7,339 nt of DNA from a bacterium (GTDB lineage: Bacteria > Patescibacteriota > Minisyncoccia > Moranbacterales > DUUL01). The notes below the pieces were generated by a model. That model was given only the letters and a program-made list of their open reading frames with translations. It ran no database searches and was not told the DNA's origin. This document shows, one piece after another, positions 5,253 to 7,339 of this stretch; within the stretch, counting starts at the first letter, position 1; each line of letters starts with the position of its first letter. The DNA lies in assembly GCA_030641245.1 (NCBI GenBank), contig DAOWHU010000067.1:1-7339 (forward strand), given 5' to 3'. Both the position numbers and the translations under genes were made by a program.

Positions 5253-5993
5253 ATGAAAATAGAATTAATATCGATAGGAAGGGCTGCTAAAATTTTAGGA
5301 GTTTCTATCGGAACTTTAAGAAGGTGGGATGACAACCAAAAATTGCCTGCAATAAGAAAAAGCGGCAAACGTTTTTACAGATTAAGTACCATCAAAAAAC
5401 ACCTTGAAAGCGAGTTTGTTGAAAATTCGGATCTGGTTGAATTGGCTTGGGAATGGGTATCAAGTGAAAAGGGGAAGGAGCCATTCTCGTTGTTTTATTG
5501 CTCAAACAGCGCTGTTTTTAAAACAAAATTGGTAAAAATGCAAAACAAATTGGGATCCATTTCTAGTCTTCGGCCTATTTTTCCATTGATTACTTCTATC
5601 GCAGGAGAAATTGGTAACAATTCTTTTGATCATAATTTAGGCAAGTGGGCTGATATTCCGGGTATATTTTTTGGGTATGATGAAGTTAAAAAGTTGGTCG
5701 TGTTAGCAGATAGAGGACAAGGGGTGCTGGAAACTTTGAAAAGAGTGAGAAAAAAGCTATCTTCAGATGAGGAAGCCCTAGAAGTTGCTTTTACCGAAAT
5801 TGTTTCTGGTCGTTCGCCTGAAGCAAGAGGCAACGGTCTAAAATTTGTTAGAGAAGTAGTAGCAATAAATAAGTTATTTCTTGAATTTCAGACAGGAAAA
5901 GCTAAACTAGAAATGAAAGAAGGAAAGGATGCTTTAAATATTCAATCGTCGGAAACATCAATTCAAGGATGTTTTACGGTAATAAAGTTTTAA
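5253..5993 (+). CDS. MerR-type DNA-binding domain fused to a GHKL ATPase
   Basis: The 246-residue product joins two modules. Residues 5-51 are a MerR/excisionase-type winged helix (ISIGRAAKILGVSIGTLRRW, then KSGKRFYRLSTIKKHL), as in the N-terminus of IS607-type resolvases. A linker at about 58-110 leads to a GHKL ATP-binding domain with an N-box EIGNNSFDHN (Glu119, Asn123, His127, the E-x3-N-x3-H spacing of SpoIIAB), a G1 box ADRGQG (152-157) and a G2 box RGNGL (192-196). There is no phospho-acceptor histidine domain, so it is an anti-sigma-like ATPase rather than a sensor kinase. With the STAS-like gene 9 bases downstream it suggests a partner switch that controls DNA binding (inference). 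The ATG at 5253 is chosen because the HTH begins directly after it; no Shine-Dalgarno is present. Confidence 0.85.
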   Translation: MKIELISIGRAAKILGVSIGTLRRWDDNQKLPAIRKSGKRFYRLSTIKKHLESEFVENSDLVELAWEWVSSEKGKEPFSLFYCSNSAVFKTKLVKMQNKLGSISSLRPIFPLITSIAGEIGNNSFDHNLGKWADIPGIFFGYDEVKKLVVLADRGQGVLETLKRVRKKLSSDEEALEVAFTEIVSGRSPEARGNGLKFVREVVAINKLFLEFQTGKAKLEMKEGKDALNIQSSETSIQGCFTVIKF

Positions 5994-6002
5994 GAAAAAG
6001 TT

Positions 6003-6296
6003 ATGATAGTAGAATTAAAAAAATTTGGAACAACCCTTATATCAAGACAATCAGGCAAAGAGGCTTTTGCGGTCTTTGCTCTTAATTTGAAAGTTGTGCC
6101 GAAATCAGAAAAAGTGATTGTTGACTTTACGGATGTAATAACATTTTCGCCTTCCTGGGGGGATGAGTTCATTACACCTTTATACGAGAAATATAAGGAT
6201 AATCTAATATTGAAAAATACCAAAAATCCATCCGTAGAAGCAACCTTGAAACTTTTAGAAAAAATAGGAGCGATAACAATGAACAATGAACAATGA
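6003..6296 (+). CDS. STAS-like protein (DUF4325 type)
   Basis: The 97-residue protein fits the STAS-like DUF4325 pattern: an early SRQSGKEAF (14-22), a central strand and turn VIVDFTDVITFSPSWGDEFI (38-57), and a C-terminal helix VEATLKLLEKIG. In SpoIIAA-type anti-anti-sigma factors the same turn is a DSSG-type loop with a serine phosphorylated by the ATPase partner; here Ser49 and Ser51 in FSPSWGDE occupy that place, so phosphorylation by the upstream ATPase is a reasonable inference. It starts 9 bases after that gene, with A-rich sequence and no Shine-Dalgarno, and is surely co-transcribed. The last residues, MNNEQ, and the TGA stop are encoded by the 7-bp repeat array at 6275, so the original C-terminus may have been overwritten. 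Confidence 0.8.
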   Translation: MIVELKKFGTTLISRQSGKEAFAVFALNLKVVPKSEKVIVDFTDVITFSPSWGDEFITPLYEKYKDNLILKNTKNPSVEATLKLLEKIGAITMNNEQ

Positions 6297-6330
6297 ACAA
6301 TGAACAATTAGCAATTAGCAATTAACAATA
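6275..6330. repeat. 7-bp tandem repeat array, site 3
   Basis: Eight heptamers in a row: AACAATG four times (6275-6302), then AACAATT, AGCAATT, AGCAATT and AACAATA. Because 7 is not a multiple of 3, the AACAATG block puts a TGA in every plus-strand frame within 21 bases, whereas its minus strand stays open. The STAS-like gene ends inside it. Confidence 0.9.
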
Positions 6331-6369
6331 GGACCCCTGCGGGGTTGGTAAAAAGAATTTGAAAAATGA

Positions 6370-6451
6370 ACCCCAGTCAAACAACAAATGTTAAGATGAA
6401 TTGTTAGACGGGGTGAAAAGGGTTGACAAAGTTTAGGGGGTTTGGGAGAAT
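6370..6451 (+). promoter_or_regulatory. Hairpin-plus-promoter element, second copy
   Basis: ACCCC and GTC (6370-6378, one bulged A) pair with GACGGGGT (6407-6414), and AACAA (6380-6384) with TTGTT (6401-6405), giving about 13 pairs. GTTAGACGGGGTGAAAAG (6403-6420) leads into TTGACA (6423-6428), and GAGAAT (6446-6451) is a -10 with 4 of 6 consensus bases at a 17-base spacer. The order matches the element at 5111-5148. Its transcript would start near 6458. Confidence 0.55.
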
Positions 6452-6471
6452 GGTGTAATAGTTTAGTTGGG

Positions 6472-6501
6472 ACCCGTCTCCGCTAAAGCTACGCCGAGGC
6501 A
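6472..6501 (+). repeat. Dispersed 30-bp repeat, copy 2, intergenic
   Basis: This matches 2180-2209 at 28 of 30 bases. The version here has CCGCTAAAGC, in which GCT and AGC can pair, and CTCCGC faces GCCGAG with a single mismatch, so it forms a slightly better hairpin than the coding copy. Confidence 0.75.
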
Positions 6502-6589
6502 AGTAAAAAATAAAGAAGAATAATTGAGAAAAATTGTGGAGCCCCGGAGGGGACAACAATTTGGGATAAATTCCTGTAAGGATTTATAC

Positions 6590-6616
6590 AAAATCAGTTT
6601 TTAGGCTGATTTTTTA
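6590..6616 (+). terminator. Terminator of the possible small RNA
   Basis: AAAATCAG (6590-6597), an 8-base loop and CTGATTTT (6606-6613) are followed by more T and then ATTTT. The stem is AT-rich but complete, with a classic T tail. No coding gene ends within 290 bases to its left. Confidence 0.7.
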
Positions 6617-6648
6617 TTTTAGTTAAAAATGTTTTTAAATAAATTTTA

Positions 6649-6665
6649 CAGGGGTTCAACCCCTG
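6649..6665. repeat. GC palindrome with TTCAA loop
   Basis: CAGGGG, loop TTCAA and CCCCTG form a hairpin with no T or A tract, so it is not a terminator. The loop is the same TTCAA as in the terminator at 3297-3328. Confidence 0.5.
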
Positions 6666-6703
6666 GAACAAAGAAAGATTAATAAGAGAGTAAAGGTCGA
6701 AAG

Positions 6704-6775
6704 TTTGCAGGTAGCTTATAGAGAAAATGATTCTCGTAAACCTGATGCAAGGGGTTGTTGAAAAATAGCGCCTGA
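6704..6775 (+). promoter_or_regulatory. Structured leader before the SipW-type gene
   Basis: GAGAA (6721-6725) pairs with TTCTC (6731-6735). Around it CAGGT (6708-6712) pairs with ACCTG (6740-6744), and TTG (6705-6707) with CAA (6748-6750) across a bulge. A second CCTG at 6771-6774 could replace ACCTG as partner of CAGG, so two exclusive folds are possible, as in a riboswitch or attenuator. It matches no riboswitch class that I recognise, and no terminator follows it before the ATG. Confidence 0.35.
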
Positions 6776-6805
6776 AGAAAGAGAAATAATAAATAATATA
6801 AAATA

Positions 6806-7339
6806 ATGAAAAATATTTTAAGAAGTATGCTGGTTATCAGCGCTGTTGCAGCGGTGGTAATTGGTGGAACAGTAGCTTATTTTTCTGATACAGAAGTAAG
6901 CGAGGGCAATACTTTCACTGCTGGAACAATTGATATTTCAGTGGACGATATGAATCCATGGAACGGAAGCTTTGCTCTTGAGGACATGAAGCCGAGTTAT
7001 GTAGATTATATTAATTTTAGAATTGATAATGATGGCAGTGATTCTAACCCAGTTAATATTTGGAAACTATTAGAAGTTACCAATGAAAGCACGGGCGCAC
7101 AATCTGAACCAGAGTGCGTAGAACAACATGGTTGTTGGGATAATAGTGTTGAAAGGTGTGATTGGCATAGTAGTGGTTGTATAGGGACTGATAATAATAA
7201 TCTCTCTGCTTCAATTATCTACGATCTATATGTAGAAGTTTATGATGAAGCTGACGCTAAGATTTGGTGGCAGACTCTTTATGTAGATGAGGACGGCAAG
7301 AGCGTAGATGATGTTTATGGCGCTGATTACGACCAGGAA
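6806..7339 (+). CDS. SipW-dependent-type exported protein, TasA/CalY (M73)-like (partial)
   Basis: The frame opens at ATG 6806 and is still open at the window end, giving 178 residues. The N-terminus has the signature of SipW-type signal peptides: a short basic start, a hydrophobic core at 8-21, then GGTVAYFSDTE, with cleavage probably after Ala24 by analogy with TasA. NTFTAGTIDISVDD (35-48) is the conserved first strand of the TasA/camelysin (M73) fold. In Firmicutes such proteins form biofilm fibres after cutting by SipW; no signal peptidase gene is in view, but one could lie downstream. An insert at 104-125 holds four cysteines (104, 110, 118, 125) and His108 and His121, unusual for this family. 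The upstream region is A-rich with no Shine-Dalgarno. Its leader at 6704-6775 looks structured. Confidence 0.85.
   Translation, partial: MKNILRSMLVISAVAAVVIGGTVAYFSDTEVSEGNTFTAGTIDISVDDMNPWNGSFALEDMKPSYVDYINFRIDNDGSDSNPVNIWKLLEVTNESTGAQSEPECVEQHGCWDNSVERCDWHSSGCIGTDNNNLSASIIYDLYVEVYDEADAKIWWQTLYVDEDGKSVDDVYGADYDQE

Larger units (their letters stand above)
6458..6616 (+). ncRNA. Possible small structured RNA, family unknown
   Basis: A promoter at 6423-6451 and a terminator ending at 6616 bracket about 160 bases with no reading frame of note. Inside lie the second copy of the dispersed repeat (imperfect hairpin), AAATTGT (6531-6537) pairing with ACAATTT (6556-6562) around a CCCC-GGA-GGGG mini-stem, and a bulged hairpin built from ATAAATTCC and GGATTTAT (about 6566-6588). 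It does not resemble a tRNA, SRP RNA, 6S RNA or tmRNA that I can recognise. It could instead be a chain of dispersed palindromes. Confidence 0.35.
6331..6805. other. Gene-free stretch holding promoter, possible RNA and repeats
   Basis: No frame longer than about 15 codons with a credible start is seen on the plus strand. The stretch holds in order a small hairpin ACCCC-TGC-GGGGT (6333-6345), a large hairpin abutting a TTGACA promoter, a possible small RNA with the second dispersed repeat copy, a terminator, a GC palindrome at 6649-6665 and a structured leader before the SipW-type gene. Confidence 0.6.

Noticed and set aside
5630..6307. Antisense frames (5630-5833 and 5990-6307) opposite the ATPase and STAS-like genes
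   Set aside because: The second is open mainly because the reverse of the 7-bp array lacks stops; neither has a recognisable domain.
6367..6408. Short frame starting MNPSQTTN
   Set aside because: Only 13 codons, without a ribosome site, and it lies wholly in the hairpin upstream of the 6423 promoter.
6643..6670. T-arm-like GGGGTTCAACCCC suggesting a tRNA
   Set aside because: With a seven-base T loop the stem does not pair properly, and no acceptor, D or anticodon arm is found around it.

Overview
The window is AT-rich, gene-dense bacterial DNA. It most resembles the Candidate Phyla Radiation (Patescibacteria). This is inference from the mix of gene families: a glycine-tailed DUF2207 membrane protein, a short lipoprotein, a YjbQ/UPF0047 enzyme, an LpxH-like phosphoesterase without other lipid A genes, a CxxxCxxCC (YkgJ-type) protein, a MerR/GHKL ATPase plus STAS-like pair, and a SipW-type exported protein. 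Most starts have only A-rich sequence upstream rather than a Shine-Dalgarno; the YkgJ-type gene is the clear exception. No gene needs internal TGA codons, so a TGA-as-glycine code is unlikely.

Layout, left to right. Positions 3-164 hold the 3' end of an unrecognised plus-strand gene, followed by two hairpin terminators. At 327-3169 three plus-strand genes follow: the DUF2207 membrane protein, a lipoprotein whose N-terminal linker is encoded by a dispersed DNA repeat, and a YjbQ-family protein. A two-way terminator at 3297-3328 separates them from a minus-strand metallophosphoesterase (3367-4047). A short possible peptide gene ending in Cys-Cys (4111-4224) precedes the plus-strand YkgJ-type gene (4280-4996), which ends in a strong terminator.

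The most interesting region is 5095-6330. A hairpin sits next to a TTGACA promoter, followed by four 10-bp direct repeats in the presumed leader and a dyad just before the start. Then come two closely spaced genes: a MerR-type DNA-binding domain fused to a GHKL (SpoIIAB-like) ATPase, and a STAS-like DUF4325 protein. I infer a partner-switch regulator in which the ATPase half itself carries the DNA-binding domain.

Positions 6331-6805 hold no gene of any size. They contain a second copy of the hairpin-plus-TTGACA element, a possible small RNA of about 160 nt ending in a terminator, a second copy of the repeat found in the lipoprotein gene, and a structured leader. This leads to a SipW-type exported protein gene that runs off the window at 7339. 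Degenerate 7-bp repeats fill three intergenic spots (3174, 4084, 6275).
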